Positions 43,951 to 53,501 of a DNA stretch of 64,000 bases are shown here, piece by piece; position 1 is the stretch's first letter; the number at the start of each line of letters is the position of its first letter. The notes beneath the pieces were generated by a model. The model was not told the origin of the DNA and did not search any database. It worked only from the letters and a program-made list of their open reading frames with translations. This DNA is from Paenibacillus_V sp046244365 (GTDB lineage Bacteria; Bacillota; Bacilli; Paenibacillales; NBRC-103111), in assembly GCF_046244365.1 (NCBI RefSeq), contig NZ_CP176395.1:3534001-3598000 (forward strand). The letters are read 5' to 3'. The translations under genes and the position numbers were made by a program.

Positions 43951-44259
43951 ATGAAAAGTAACGAGTTGCAGAAGTGGCAGCGGAAGCGGGCGCTCGGCAA
44001 AAAAACGTATGTGCTCCGGTACGGGGTTCTCTATTTCGGCATGATCGGGGCCGTCTTGACCAGCTTGCTCGAACTTGCTCTATCCGGAAAAATCGATACG
44101 GCCTATCTGGTCGCCCGTTTTGTCGTATTCCCACTGTTAGGCATGATGTGGACAAGCATGAAATGGGAGTCGAACGAAAAAAAATACGCGATGGCCGTTG
44201 AGCAGGCTGTCCGCAAGGCTCCCAGGCAGAAGGCTGAGCCGCCGCGTACTTCAAAATAA
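43951..44259 (+). CDS. Small two-helix membrane protein, unknown
   Basis: A 102-residue protein with basic ends and two hydrophobic helices (VLYFGMIGAVLTSLLELAL, AYLVARFVVFPLLGMMW). AAGGAGA lies 9 bases before the ATG. Small proteins of this pattern are common in Bacillales and uncharacterised. Second gene of a two-gene operon. Confidence 0.75.
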   Translation: MKSNELQKWQRKRALGKKTYVLRYGVLYFGMIGAVLTSLLELALSGKIDTAYLVARFVVFPLLGMMWTSMKWESNEKKYAMAVEQAVRKAPRQKAEPPRTSK

Positions 44260-44306
44260 AGCGACGAAAGCACCCCGAAAGAAGGATGCTGCCGTCGCTT
44301 TTTTTT
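44258..44306 (+). terminator. Terminator of the small membrane protein operon
   Basis: AAAGCGACG and CGTCGCTTT with an interrupted inner stem (AAAGCA/TGCT), then eight T. It starts at the TAA of the upstream gene. Confidence 0.8.
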
Positions 44307-44317
44307 GTCGTAACAAA

Positions 44318-45163
44318 TTACTTCCCGATTCGTTTCCGGTACAGTTGACGGTAGTCCTTGGGAGCAAAAGTTTCCGCGCTTTTGAACAGCCGGCTGAAGT
44401 AGTGAAGCTCCATGCCGACCGCAGCCGCGATCTCCGTAATGGACATGTCGGTCGCCCTCAGCAGCTCCTTGGCTTTGGCAAGCCGCATGCGCTTCAAATA
44501 TTGGATCGGCGAAACGCCCAGCATTTCTTTAAACTGCTGCGTGAAATAGTTCGGGCTCAGGTGGAAGAGGCTCGAAAGCTCCTCTATCGTCAACTCGGAC
44601 GATAAATGCTCGTTCATAAATGCGGCGACCGCCTTCATTTTCTCATAGGTTAAGGAGGCCTTCGTCTGCACCTCCGTAATTTCGGCCCGTTCCATATAGA
44701 AATGCAGCAGATCGAACAAAATCGACTTCACCTTAAGCGCGGATACAAGCTCCTTGCGGCGAATATGCGCCAATATGTCCTTGAACATCGTCTCCACCAC
44801 GCTTGCTGAATCGCTGTCAACTTCGATCATGAAAGGGAGCTTCATGATTTGGAACGGATTGAGATCCCCGATCGACGCGTGAAAATGGCACCAGTATTTA
44901 TAACAGGTATGGGAAGCGGAGGTCGTCAATGTCTGCTGCACACCGGCTGGCAGAAGATACAGCTGACCGGCTCTCGCCTCGTATTCCGTTCCGCCCAGCT
45001 TGAAGAGGCTTTCCCCGTCAAGGATATAGTAAAACTTATGGATGTCCGGAACGTAATTCATATGGCCCCAGCTTGGCGAAACTTTCGTCAAATGCGCGAT
45101 CGTGACGTTGGCCTGCATATTGGACAAGCATTGCTTGAGAAATTCGTTTCGATTCGAATCCAT
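44318..45163 (-). CDS. AraC family regulator next to the GH95 gene
   Basis: A 281-residue regulator with an N-terminal cupin (HKFYYILDGESLFKLGGTEY, LYLLPAGVQQTL) and a C-terminal double helix-turn-helix (ELTIEELSSLFHLSPNYFTQ, SITEIAAAVGMELHYFSRLF). The ATG at 45163 lies 8 bases after AGGTGA, whereas the GTG at 45175 overlaps it. It diverges from the glycoside hydrolase at 45320, the usual arrangement of a sugar-responsive local activator. Confidence 0.88.
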   Translation of the reverse strand: MDSNRNEFLKQCLSNMQANVTIAHLTKVSPSWGHMNYVPDIHKFYYILDGESLFKLGGTEYEARAGQLYLLPAGVQQTLTTSASHTCYKYWCHFHASIGDLNPFQIMKLPFMIEVDSDSASVVETMFKDILAHIRRKELVSALKVKSILFDLLHFYMERAEITEVQTKASLTYEKMKAVAAFMNEHLSSELTIEELSSLFHLSPNYFTQQFKEMLGVSPIQYLKRMRLAKAKELLRATDMSITEIAAAVGMELHYFSRLFKSAETFAPKDYRQLYRKRIGK

Positions 45164-45319
45164 CGGATCAATCACCTAATATCTGGTATTTTTATGGCAT
45201 TGCCGTTGTTTTGTTCAAATCTATTATAAAAGCAATACGCTACAATGATACAGATGAAAATGTTGAGCATAGCTTTGGACGGATAAAGGGAAGCGACGAT
45301 AGAGGGGAAGAGAACGGAG

Positions 45320-48300
45320 ATGCACACGATAACCTATCAAAATACATCCAGCAGCTGGAACGAGGCGCTGCCACTCGGCAACGGCCATTTCGGCGGCATG
45401 ATGTTCTTCGAGGACAATAAGCTGACGATGGCGATGAATCATTACGAGGTTTATTATCAGAAGCTGCACCGGTACAGCCAGACTTACCGGAACGGGGAAG
45501 GACGCGGTTTCCAGCGTCAATACGGCTTTACGTTCGAGGAGCTGAAGCGCCGGGCGAACGAGATGTACCGGAACGCAGAGGAAGGACCATTCTATCTTTA
45601 CGGCGACTCGTTCTCCGGCGACAACATGTATAGAAGGTACGGCAAGCCATCGGGGGGAGCTTCTCATTACCCGACCGGCGAAATTCAGCTGTTCCCTTCG
45701 GATGAACTGGCCGAGCCGGACTTTACTTCCCTCGGGTTAAGCGTCGAGGCCGCACGGGTAGATTTGCGGATCGAAAAAGGCGACAGGGCGCTCGATGCAA
45801 GGACGTTCATCGCTCAGGATGGCGATTTTGTCGTAACGCGAATCAAGCAAACCAACGGAGAACTCGTGAAAGCGTTCGCTATGTCCGTTCCGACTGGAAG
45901 ATATACGGACATGACCGTGAAGTACCATCAGGTTGACGACACGACCTTTTATTATACAGGCTCCTTCTATCCCGACGGCGAAGACAAGGAACGCTATGGT
46001 CCGTTTACCTTCCTGGTGATGACGAAGCTGATCGGAGCCAAGGGAAGCGCGGAGGTAACGCCGGAGGCACTTCAGGTGCGCATACGCGACGCGGGCGAGC
46101 AGATGACGATTTTAACGACGGTCGTGACGGAGGAAGAGACCAAAGATCTGCTTCAAACCGCTCTGCAGCGCGTGAACAAGACCGATGCCAAAGTCGGCCG
46201 GTTGAAGGATGGTCACGAAGCGCATTGGAGAAGCTTCTGGAGCCGTTCATCGGTTACGTTGCCTGACAAGATGCTCGAGGATCTGTGGCACATTAATCTG
46301 TATGCCATCGCCTGCAGCAGCGGGAAAGGCGGCCGCATGTACGAGCAAGCGTGCGGGCTGAACGGCTTGTGGGATATCAAGCAGCCGACCAAATGGGGCA
46401 GCATGTGGTACTGGGACGTCAATATTCAAGCGGCTTTCTGGCCGCTTTATACCGCGAATCATCTGGAGATTGCCGAAGCGTTCAACGACGGGCTGCTCTC
46501 ATATACCGCTCAAGCGGAGAAAATGGCGAAGCAGTTTTACGGGATGGACGGGATTGCCGCAGATTACCCGCATGCTTTGTATTTAAGCATCTGGCCGTGG
46601 TGCGCGCAATTTCTGTGGGATTATTACCGGTACAGCCTGGACAAGGACTTTTTGCGGGAAAAGGCGTATCCGCTGTTCAAAAGGATCGTCCGGTTTTTCG
46701 AAGAGTATTTGCAGTATGACGCCGATAAGAAGCAATATGTCGTTTTCCCCGACATTTCGCCCGAGCAAGGCCCTTTAACGCGGAACTCGGTAAGTACATT
46801 GTCTTCCGTCAAATATTTACTGGAAATGACGATCGAAGCGAGCGTCGTTCTGGACGGTTCGGAAGCCGAACGAAGCAAGTGGATCGAAATGTCCGCTCGC
46901 TTAGCGCCTTACCCGACTGGCGTTTCGGGACGTTACGGCGATGTTTTCAGGGATTCGGAGTGGGCGCCGGCCGACCTGCACTTGCGGCATCCTTCCCTGC
47001 TTATGCCGATCTACCCGATTGGCGAAATCGACAAAAACAGCGAGGAGCCGCTGCGCAAACGTGCCGAAAACACGCTTCGCCTGGCAGAAAATCATACCGA
47101 ATACGGCGTCTTTCAATTCGGCTGGCTGTCGGCTGCGGCATCGCGGTTAGGCAAAGGGAATACGGCGCTGCGGCTGCTTTACGAGCAGGGAGTCGATTTA
47201 TCGTTGCGCTGCAACGGATTATTTGCCGAAGAAACGGAGCGCTGGATCAACTATTGCAACATTACGAACGAGCCTCTTTACTACCCTCACATGATGGAGG
47301 CTTCCGGCGAGGTGGTCGCCGCCGTCAACGAAATGCTGCTGCAAAGCTACAGCTGCGTGATCGAGGTATTCCCGGCGCTTCCTACGGGAGAGCCCGAGCC
47401 GGAGAGAACGATCGGCATGTACGAGCATGACGTCGTGAAAAAAGTGCGCGCGTACGACAAATGGAGCGATTGCTCGTTCCGCGGCTTGCTGGCCGTAGGC
47501 GCATTCGAGGTGAGCGCCGCGATGCGGAACGGATGCACGGCGTGGGTTCGCATCAAGAGCTTGGCCGGTGCGCAAGCGGCTATCCGCAACCCTTTTCCGC
47601 CGTCTGTGCAGGCTGCGGTATCGAGGTTGGAAGGAGACGCGTGGATTCCGGCGGAGTGCCGCCTGGAAGACGGTAACGTCGTTTTCGGGACAGACCGGAA
47701 CGGAGAATATCTGATTCATCCTTCTGAAGCAAATGCTTCCGGTTTATTGGCGGAGCAGCCGGATGACGGTGGAAACGCCGATGGTCCGCGCGTTCACGAA
47801 GCGCATACGGGCCGGAGAGTTTTCTTGGGCAAAAACCGGGACACGCAGCATGACAGGATGCTCGACCATTTCACGTTCGATTATTATTCCGGCAACTACC
47901 GTGAATCGAGACGAGCCGCTTACCGGCTTGATTTCGGCGTCGGCAAGGAACTGCTTGACAAAGATTATTTCCAAGCGCTCCCGAGACAGGTGCACATGGA
48001 TCAGGGCGTTATCGGACAAACCTTCCGTAAAATAACGGAGGAGACCGTATTCACGCCATACACCGGTATCGGCTGGGAGAACGGGGACGGCTTAATCACC
48101 GCGGACTCTGGGAGAGGGGACCTGCTGCGGCGCGATTCCATCGGCGGAACGGAGGAAAAGACGTTCCTGCTGGAGCTGCCTAAAGGGAGCTACGACGTGT
48201 TGTTCGTGTCCGGCGACAACGACTCTCCGACTTGGACGGAGATCGAAATTGCCGGTCAAAGCATGCGGTCGCCGGAACGCTTGCTGCGGGCAGGCGAGTT

Positions 48301-48427
48301 TGCAACGGAAATGCTGCCGGTCATCCAGAAGAAGGACGGCTGTGTCAAAATCCGTTTTCGTTCGCAGGAAGGCAGGCAGTGGAGGATCAATGTGCTGATC
48401 GTAAACAAAAACTACACGTATTTGTAG
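45320..48427 (+). CDS. GH95-like glycoside hydrolase with C-terminal carbohydrate-binding module
   Basis: A 1035-residue intracellular protein. The N-terminus has the GH95 beta-domain pattern (SSSWNEALPLGNGHFGGMMF), followed by the (alpha/alpha)6 barrel at about 300-700 (ACGLNGLWDIKQPTKWGSMW, WYWDVNIQAAFWPLYTANHL, PYPTGVSGRYGDVF). The last 170 residues are an added domain (YRLDFGVGKELLDKDYF, FTPYTGIGWENGDGLIT, FLLELPKGSYDVLFVSGDND) like the galactose-binding fold found with pectin-degrading CE12 esterases and lyases. GH95 enzymes release alpha-L-fucose or alpha-L-galactose. The combination suggests a plant pectin or xyloglucan substrate; exact specificity is inference. Confidence 0.78.
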   Translation: MHTITYQNTSSSWNEALPLGNGHFGGMMFFEDNKLTMAMNHYEVYYQKLHRYSQTYRNGEGRGFQRQYGFTFEELKRRANEMYRNAEEGPFYLYGDSFSGDNMYRRYGKPSGGASHYPTGEIQLFPSDELAEPDFTSLGLSVEAARVDLRIEKGDRALDARTFIAQDGDFVVTRIKQTNGELVKAFAMSVPTGRYTDMTVKYHQVDDTTFYYTGSFYPDGEDKERYGPFTFLVMTKLIGAKGSAEVTPEALQVRIRDAGEQMTILTTVVTEEETKDLLQTALQRVNKTDAKVGRLKDGHEAHWRSFWSRSSVTLPDKMLEDLWHINLYAIACSSGKGGRMYEQACGLNGLWDIKQPTKWGSMWYWDVNIQAAFWPLYTANHLEIAEAFNDGLLSYTAQAEKMAKQFYGMDGIAADYPHALYLSIWPWCAQFLWDYYRYSLDKDFLREKAYPLFKRIVRFFEEYLQYDADKKQYVVFPDISPEQGPLTRNSVSTLSSVKYLLEMTIEASVVLDGSEAERSKWIEMSARLAPYPTGVSGRYGDVFRDSEWAPADLHLRHPSLLMPIYPIGEIDKNSEEPLRKRAENTLRLAENHTEYGVFQFGWLSAAASRLGKGNTALRLLYEQGVDLSLRCNGLFAEETERWINYCNITNEPLYYPHMMEASGEVVAAVNEMLLQSYSCVIEVFPALPTGEPEPERTIGMYEHDVVKKVRAYDKWSDCSFRGLLAVGAFEVSAAMRNGCTAWVRIKSLAGAQAAIRNPFPPSVQAAVSRLEGDAWIPAECRLEDGNVVFGTDRNGEYLIHPSEANASGLLAEQPDDGGNADGPRVHEAHTGRRVFLGKNRDTQHDRMLDHFTFDYYSGNYRESRRAAYRLDFGVGKELLDKDYFQALPRQVHMDQGVIGQTFRKITEETVFTPYTGIGWENGDGLITADSGRGDLLRRDSIGGTEEKTFLLELPKGSYDVLFVSGDNDSPTWTEIEIAGQSMRSPERLLRAGEFATEMLPVIQKKDGCVKIRFRSQEGRQWRINVLIVNKNYTYL

Positions 48428-48501
48428 AAGATGGCATCCGGCAAGAAGGCGGGTATAATAGGGGGAACGGATACAGCGATTATCATGACGGAGGCTACAC
48501 G

Positions 48502-49056
48502 ATGATTTTTCACACGACCGCACAATGGGACGAACCGTTATGGCTGGAAGCCGAGCGGGTATACCGGCAAGCCTTTCCCGAACCGGGCAGCAAAACGCGA
48601 ACGATCATACGCCGCATGTTCGAGCGAAACCTATGCCGCTTGCATACGGCGGCTGAGAACGGACAAGTTGTCGCGATGGCTTTGACCGGGGGCGTTCGGG
48701 ATGCCGACGTGCTGATCATCGATTATTTGGCGGTCGATCGAGAAGAGCGAGGCCATGGAATAGGAAGGATGCTTCTGGATTATATCGAAGCATGGGCGGA
48801 AACGACGGAAGGCTGCAGAGGCGTCGTAATCGAGGTGGAAGCCGAGCCGACCTCCGAAAATAAGGGGCGAATCCGATTCTGGGAGCGTTGCGGCTACCGG
48901 CTCACGGAATACGTGCATCACTATATATGGGTTCCCGAGCCGTATAGCGCCATGTATAAAAATTTCGACCGGAACCGTCCACTTCCCGACGAGGGGGAGC
49001 TGCTTTTTCGGTATATTACCAAATTCCATAACAAAGCTTATCGCGGCAAGGATTGA
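48502..49056 (+). CDS. GNAT family N-acetyltransferase
   Basis: A 184-residue acetyltransferase taken from the ATG 7 bases after ACGGAGG. The acetyl-CoA pyrophosphate loop is EERGHGIGRMLLDYIEAWA (near residue 85), preceded by ADVLIIDYLAVD (strand beta4) and followed by WERCGYRLTEYVHHYIW. The acceptor is unknown. The gene is close behind the GH95 gene (74 bases) but has its own ribosome site and terminator. Confidence 0.85.
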   Translation: MIFHTTAQWDEPLWLEAERVYRQAFPEPGSKTRTIIRRMFERNLCRLHTAAENGQVVAMALTGGVRDADVLIIDYLAVDREERGHGIGRMLLDYIEAWAETTEGCRGVVIEVEAEPTSENKGRIRFWERCGYRLTEYVHHYIWVPEPYSAMYKNFDRNRPLPDEGELLFRYITKFHNKAYRGKD

Positions 49057-49073
49057 CCGGCCGCCGATGGAAG

Positions 49074-49114
49074 AAGCCGTACCGCATGGCGTTTCAGCCG
49101 GGGTACGGCTTTTT
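49074..49114 (+). terminator. Terminator of the GNAT gene
   Basis: AAGCCGTACC and GGTACGGCTT with an 18-base loop, then TTT. Confidence 0.85.
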
Positions 49115-49231
49115 ACTTTCCCTTGAAAAGAAATAATTAACAATATCCGCATACCGTTACAGTCGATTTTTGTCGTGCAATGTCGTACAATCGAAAATAG
49201 AAAAATAAACCAGATAGACATGGAGGGAGCT

Positions 49232-50986
49232 ATGACAACGATGACAAAGCGTAAAATAAAGCTGTCGATCCGGGCGAAGCTAATCGGAATATCGCTCATT
49301 CTGCTGCTGTTTCCCCTTGTGGGACTGGCGATCGTCGGCAATGTTTCCTATAAGGAAACCAACAAGCTGATCGAGAAAAATTTACAGAACGGCGTACAGC
49401 TCGTACTGGCCGAAATCGCCTCGCTCGACGAATCGGTCAAAAAAGGGACGCTCACGCTCGAGCAGGCGCAGGAAAGCGTGAAGGTCATGCTGCTCGGTCC
49501 GAAGCAGCAGGACGGCAAGCGGCCGATTAACAAAAATATCGATCTCGGACCGAACGGATACTTTTTCGTTCTGGATGAGAAAGGGACCGAGCTGGCGCAT
49601 CCGCTGATTGAGGGACAGAACATTTGGGACAAGCAGACGAAGGACGGCACTTATTTCATACGCGACATGATTCAAGGGGCGCAGCAGGGCGGAGGCTTCA
49701 CCTACTACTTCTGGCCGCTGCCGCAGGATACGAAGGAAGCCGAGAAAGTGACTTACGCTCAGCTCGCTCCTCAGTGGGGCTGGGTGATATGCGCAGGCTC
49801 CTACATGATGGACTACAATCAGGGACAAATGCACATTCTGAAAGTGATTATAGGGACGCTGATCGCCTGCTTCGTTGCCGGAGGAATTATGTTTATTCTA
49901 TTCGCGCTGCATATTTCCCGTCCGCTGAAGCAGATGGCCCGGACGGCGGAGCAGGTCGCCCAAGGCGATCTGACGGCGCCGGCGCTACAAGTACCCAATA
50001 AAGACGAAATCGGCTGGCTGGCGGAAAGCTTCAACCAGATGAACGCCAATCTGAGACAGCTGACGAAGCAAGTCAGCGTAAGCTCCGATTCCGTTTCGGA
50101 CGCTTCGACGCAGCTTTCGCTCTCGATAAGAGAGACGACGCAAGCAACGAACGACATATCCGCAGCGATCCAAACGATTGCGGCAAGCGTCGATTCGCAG
50201 GCGCGGAGCGTGCTGGAAAGCTCGCGCACGATGGAGGAGATGGCAGCCGGCATTCAGCGCATCGCCGTTACGTCGGCGACGGCGTTCGATGCCTCCGCGC
50301 ATACGGCGCAAGAAGCGGAGCACGGCAACGAAGCGATCGAACGTTCCAGCGCCCAGATGAATGCGGTCCGTCAAACGGTGGCGGAGCTTGCGACCGTCAT
50401 CCATTTGCTCAATGAACGGTCGCAGCAAATCGGAACGATCGTGCAGACGATTACGGAAATTTCTTCGCAAACGAACTTGCTCGCGCTCAATGCTTCGATT
50501 GAAGCGGCACGCGCCGGGGAGCACGGCAAAGGCTTCGCCGTAGTCGCCTCGGAAGTCAAGAAACTGGCCGAGCGCTCCAATGCTTCGGCGAACGAAGTGA
50601 ACGAGCTGATCGCCGCCGTACAGGACGACATTCGCGTCGCGGTGGATGCGATGAACAAGGGCGAACGGGAAGCGGATACCGGCGTCGAAACGATCCGGGA
50701 GACGGGCGTGGCGTTCCGCCGCATTTTGCTGGCGGCGCGGAGCGTCACCTCGCAGGTCGAAGAGGCGTCGGCTGCAGCGGAGCAAATGTCGGCGAGCTCC
50801 GAGCAGGTAGCCGCATCGCTGCAGGAGATGGAGCGGAGCGCAAGCCGTTCGGCGGATATGTCGCAAACCATATCGGCATCAACGGAAGAGCAGCTCGCCT
50901 CGATGGAGGAGATCGCCGCATCCGCAGATTCGCTCAATCGGATGTCGACCGAGCTTCAGAAGACGATCCATAAGTTTAAGGTTTAA
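49232..50986 (+). CDS. Methyl-accepting chemotaxis protein with single Cache domain
   Basis: A 584-residue receptor: N-terminal helix (LIGISLILLLFPLVGLAIVG), an extracellular sCache-2-type domain (about 45-200; IDLGPNGYFFVLDEKGTELA, GGFTYYFWPLP, WGWVICAGSYM), a second helix (VIIGTLIACFVAGGIMFILF), HAMP (RPLKQMARTAEQVAQGDLT), and the signalling hairpin with tip EISSQTNLLALNASIEAARAGEHGKGFAVVA. The C-terminus lacks the pentapeptide for CheR/CheB tethering. Cache-2 receptors often sense carboxylates. The ATG follows GGAGGGAG. Monocistronic. Confidence 0.92.
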   Translation: MTTMTKRKIKLSIRAKLIGISLILLLFPLVGLAIVGNVSYKETNKLIEKNLQNGVQLVLAEIASLDESVKKGTLTLEQAQESVKVMLLGPKQQDGKRPINKNIDLGPNGYFFVLDEKGTELAHPLIEGQNIWDKQTKDGTYFIRDMIQGAQQGGGFTYYFWPLPQDTKEAEKVTYAQLAPQWGWVICAGSYMMDYNQGQMHILKVIIGTLIACFVAGGIMFILFALHISRPLKQMARTAEQVAQGDLTAPALQVPNKDEIGWLAESFNQMNANLRQLTKQVSVSSDSVSDASTQLSLSIRETTQATNDISAAIQTIAASVDSQARSVLESSRTMEEMAAGIQRIAVTSATAFDASAHTAQEAEHGNEAIERSSAQMNAVRQTVAELATVIHLLNERSQQIGTIVQTITEISSQTNLLALNASIEAARAGEHGKGFAVVASEVKKLAERSNASANEVNELIAAVQDDIRVAVDAMNKGEREADTGVETIRETGVAFRRILLAARSVTSQVEEASAAAEQMSASSEQVAASLQEMERSASRSADMSQTISASTEEQLASMEEIAASADSLNRMSTELQKTIHKFKV

Positions 50987-50999
50987 GGTATTGCTACAT

Positions 51000-51031
51000 A
51001 AGGAGCTGCGCTTCGTGCGGGCTCCTTTTTT
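51000..51031 (+). terminator. Terminator of the chemotaxis receptor gene
   Basis: AAGGAGC and GCTCCTT with a GC-rich 14-base loop, followed by TTTT. Confidence 0.8.
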
Positions 51032-51909
51032 CATCTGGCGAACGCGGCTTCAGTGGAAGGCGTTCTCATTCCCGATCCGGAGAGCGCCGGCGGGGACTGT
51101 CAAAATAACGCCGGTTTTCGGCAATAGCGTCAAAATCTGCGGCAAGGTGCATGTCAATAGCCGCCTTCAGGTAACGGATGCGCCAAGTCGACCTGTACTG
51201 CAAAGCGTTTTCTCCTAACGCGTCGCAGGCTTTAAAGGGCTGTCTGGATGTGATTGAGCCCGCTTCCGGCATGTTGGCGTTGTAAGCATCGTTGATCGAT
51301 CGGCGCAAAGTTCCGGGTTTTCCGAGTGTTGCTGGCAGTTTAACTCATCGGGTATCTGAGGAGATGGTTTCGGGCGGAAGCTGTTGGCGATTGTTGTACG
51401 GAATGCAGCATTTTGACGTTCGGAGGTGGGGTGGAGAATAAAATGCTGCAGGTTTTGCAACATTTTGGGTGAAAAGTGGGCGAAAGGAACGGATCCCGTT
51501 CATTTTGATGCATTTTCTACAACATTTCTCAAAATTTCATAAAAATGTGGCCGAAATGTTGTATTTTATACAAGAAGACTCTGTATGTGACTTCATCGAA
51601 GAATGATGCGCTGCCTGGCGGCTTTACGAATGAACTGGCGGTGGCGGCGACGACGGGATCTGGAACTCGTCAGGCGGCATCATTTCCGCGAATCTGCTGC
51701 TTGATGACTTGGCGAAATATTTGATCAAGTAAGTTGAGCCCGTATCTTCGACCGGCTAGGTCAGGATGCGGGTTTTTGTCGTAATGCGCCATTGAGGGGG
51801 ACGGCCGATACCGGTGAGTAAATCTGACCTATACCGGTCGGATCTTGCGAAATGTACCATGCCGGGGTATCATACTTCTTGGCTAAAGCAAGGCAAAGGA
51901 GGGAATCGC
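51032..51909. other. Gene-poor 0.9-kb interval with inverted repeats and a possible coding remnant
   Basis: No gene can be supported here. Seen: three CAACATTT-type words, two of which form a 10-bp inverted repeat (TACAACATTT at 51518-51527, AAATGTTGTA at 51554-51563) in an AT-rich stretch; a 34-codon open frame without a start ending IISANLLLDDLAKYLIK (stop 51731-51733), with a plausible coding continuation upstream only in another frame; and a terminator-like hairpin CCCGTATC/GATGCGGG-TTTTT at 51737-51777. Together they suggest a decayed or frameshifted small gene. No cobalamin riboswitch consensus was recognised before the cobyrinate synthase gene. Confidence 0.45.
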
Positions 51910-53289
51910 ATGCGCCGCATCATGATCGCAGGAACGGGCAGCGGGGTCGGCAAAACGACGATTACCGTAGGGCTTATGGCTGCCTTCCGGCAACAAGGGT
52001 ATGCCGTTCAAGGTTTTAAAGTGGGGCCCGATTATATCGATCCCGCCTATCATACGGCTGTGACGGGAAGGACGTCGCGGAACCTGGACAGCTGGATGCT
52101 CCCGCACGATACGGTGAGGGACGTTTTTGCGAGGGGGAGCGAAGGGGCCGATATTTCGATTATCGAGGGCGTCATGGGGCTGTTCGACGGAAAAAATCAT
52201 TTGACGAACGAAGGAAGCGCCGCAGAAGTCGCTATGCTGCTCGATTGTCCTATTGTGCTCGTGATCAATTGTCAAAGCATGGCGCGAAGCGCGGCGGCGA
52301 TGCTCAAAGGCTTTCTGCAATTTGACGAAGGCATCAGGATTATAGGCGTTATTGTAAACAAAGCCGGCAGCGACGGCCATTACCGGATCGTCAAAGAGGC
52401 GATCGAGCAGGAATGCGGAATACCGGTATTCGGACATCTGAAACGCGAAGACGAGATTCAAGTGCCGGAACGTCATCTCGGCCTAGTGCCCTCCGTGGAG
52501 CGGGGAGAGCTGCAGCCGTTCTTCGAAGGGCTTCAGCAGCGAATTACGGCGTCCGTCGATCTGAAGGCCGTTTGGACGTGCGCCGAGAGCGGGGAGCTGC
52601 CCGGAGCCGTTGGCCGTCCTTCCATTTTTGCCCGGAAAGAGCACGCGGAATCCGTATCCATCGCCGTGGCGCGCGATGCCGCATTCAATTTCTATTATCC
52701 GGAGAATTTCGAACTGCTGAAGGCTTACGGAGCCGAGCTTGTCTATTTTTCGCCGCTTGCGGGAGAGGCTGTCCCGAAGAAGGCGGACGGCTTGTACATA
52801 GGAGGCGGTTTTCCCGAGGAATTTGCGGAAAAGCTGGCGGCTGACGAAGCGGTTAAAGCTTCGTTCCGAGCATTTATCGAAAGCGGAAAGCCCGCTCTCG
52901 CCGAGTGCGGCGGATTCATGTACTTAACCGAGGCGATCGTAGATACGGAAGGGCGCCGTTATCCGATGGTCGGCCTCGTCCCGGGCGAAGTGACGATGCA
53001 GCGCAAGTTCGCCGCGCTTGGGTATAGGGAAATCGAGGGGACGGCGGGCAATGCACTGCTAGGTACGCAAAGCCTTTCCAGGGGACATGAATTTCATTAT
53101 TCGACCTTTCAGCCGGATTTGTCCAAAGGGAGCTTGCCGCCCGCCTATGTAACCAAAGGGATGAGAGGCAGCAAGGAAGAAGGCGTGCTGTACCGGGGGC
53201 TGGTCGCCGGATATACGCACATCCATTTTGCTTCAGCGCCAGAAGTGGCGGAACGTTGGGTTGCTCTGTGTCACCATGCACGCAGTTAG
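51910..53289 (+). CDS. cbiA: Cobyrinate a,c-diamide synthase (CbiA/CobB)
   Basis: A 459-residue two-domain enzyme that amidates the a and c carboxylates of cobyrinic acid with glutamine and ATP in cobalamin synthesis. N-terminal dethiobiotin synthetase-like ATPase: P-loop AGTGSGVGKTTITVGLM, FKVGPDYIDPAYH, IEGVMGLFDG. C-terminal class I glutaminase-like domain (about 250-450): GLYIGGGFPEEFAE, nucleophile Cys in ALAECGGFMYL, His in SRGHEFHYST. AAAGGAGGG lies 7 bases before the ATG. No other cobalamin genes are in the window, so it may serve salvage or a distant cluster. Confidence 0.92.
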   Translation: MRRIMIAGTGSGVGKTTITVGLMAAFRQQGYAVQGFKVGPDYIDPAYHTAVTGRTSRNLDSWMLPHDTVRDVFARGSEGADISIIEGVMGLFDGKNHLTNEGSAAEVAMLLDCPIVLVINCQSMARSAAAMLKGFLQFDEGIRIIGVIVNKAGSDGHYRIVKEAIEQECGIPVFGHLKREDEIQVPERHLGLVPSVERGELQPFFEGLQQRITASVDLKAVWTCAESGELPGAVGRPSIFARKEHAESVSIAVARDAAFNFYYPENFELLKAYGAELVYFSPLAGEAVPKKADGLYIGGGFPEEFAEKLAADEAVKASFRAFIESGKPALAECGGFMYLTEAIVDTEGRRYPMVGLVPGEVTMQRKFAALGYREIEGTAGNALLGTQSLSRGHEFHYSTFQPDLSKGSLPPAYVTKGMRGSKEEGVLYRGLVAGYTHIHFASAPEVAERWVALCHHARS

Positions 53290-53388
53290 CTCCAAAATAG
53301 CGGCTGACGGTTTCCATTCAAGCCCTATCGCTTCGGCTGTTTCGTGCCTCTGCGCACCGCAGCAACAATGACAAATCAAGCAGATCTC

Positions 53389-53413
53389 CGGTGCCGAAAG
53401 GCGCCGTTTTTTT
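53389..53413 (+). terminator. Terminator after the cobyrinate synthase gene
   Basis: CGGTGCC, tetraloop GAAA, GGCGCCG, then seven T, 100 bases after the stop codon. Confidence 0.85.
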
Positions 53414-53501
53414 GTTTCCGTCAAGCGGAATTTATCATAAATCGGGCTGCTTTTGGAAAATGTATCAGAGTAGAACGAATGCGATAGGAGTTGTTTTTGT
53501 T

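Noticed and set aside
49985..50866. 293-codon minus-strand frame inside the chemotaxis receptor
   Set aside because: Antisense of the coiled-coil signalling domain; no start signals and Arg/Leu-rich low-information sequence.
51066..51463. Two minus-strand frames of about 80 codons
   Set aside because: No ribosome site, no recognisable motif and no neighbour support; treated as non-coding.
51032..51909. Cobalamin riboswitch before the cobyrinate diamide synthase gene
   Set aside because: I looked for the B12-box and could not find its consensus; the interval is AT-rich with simple hairpins only.
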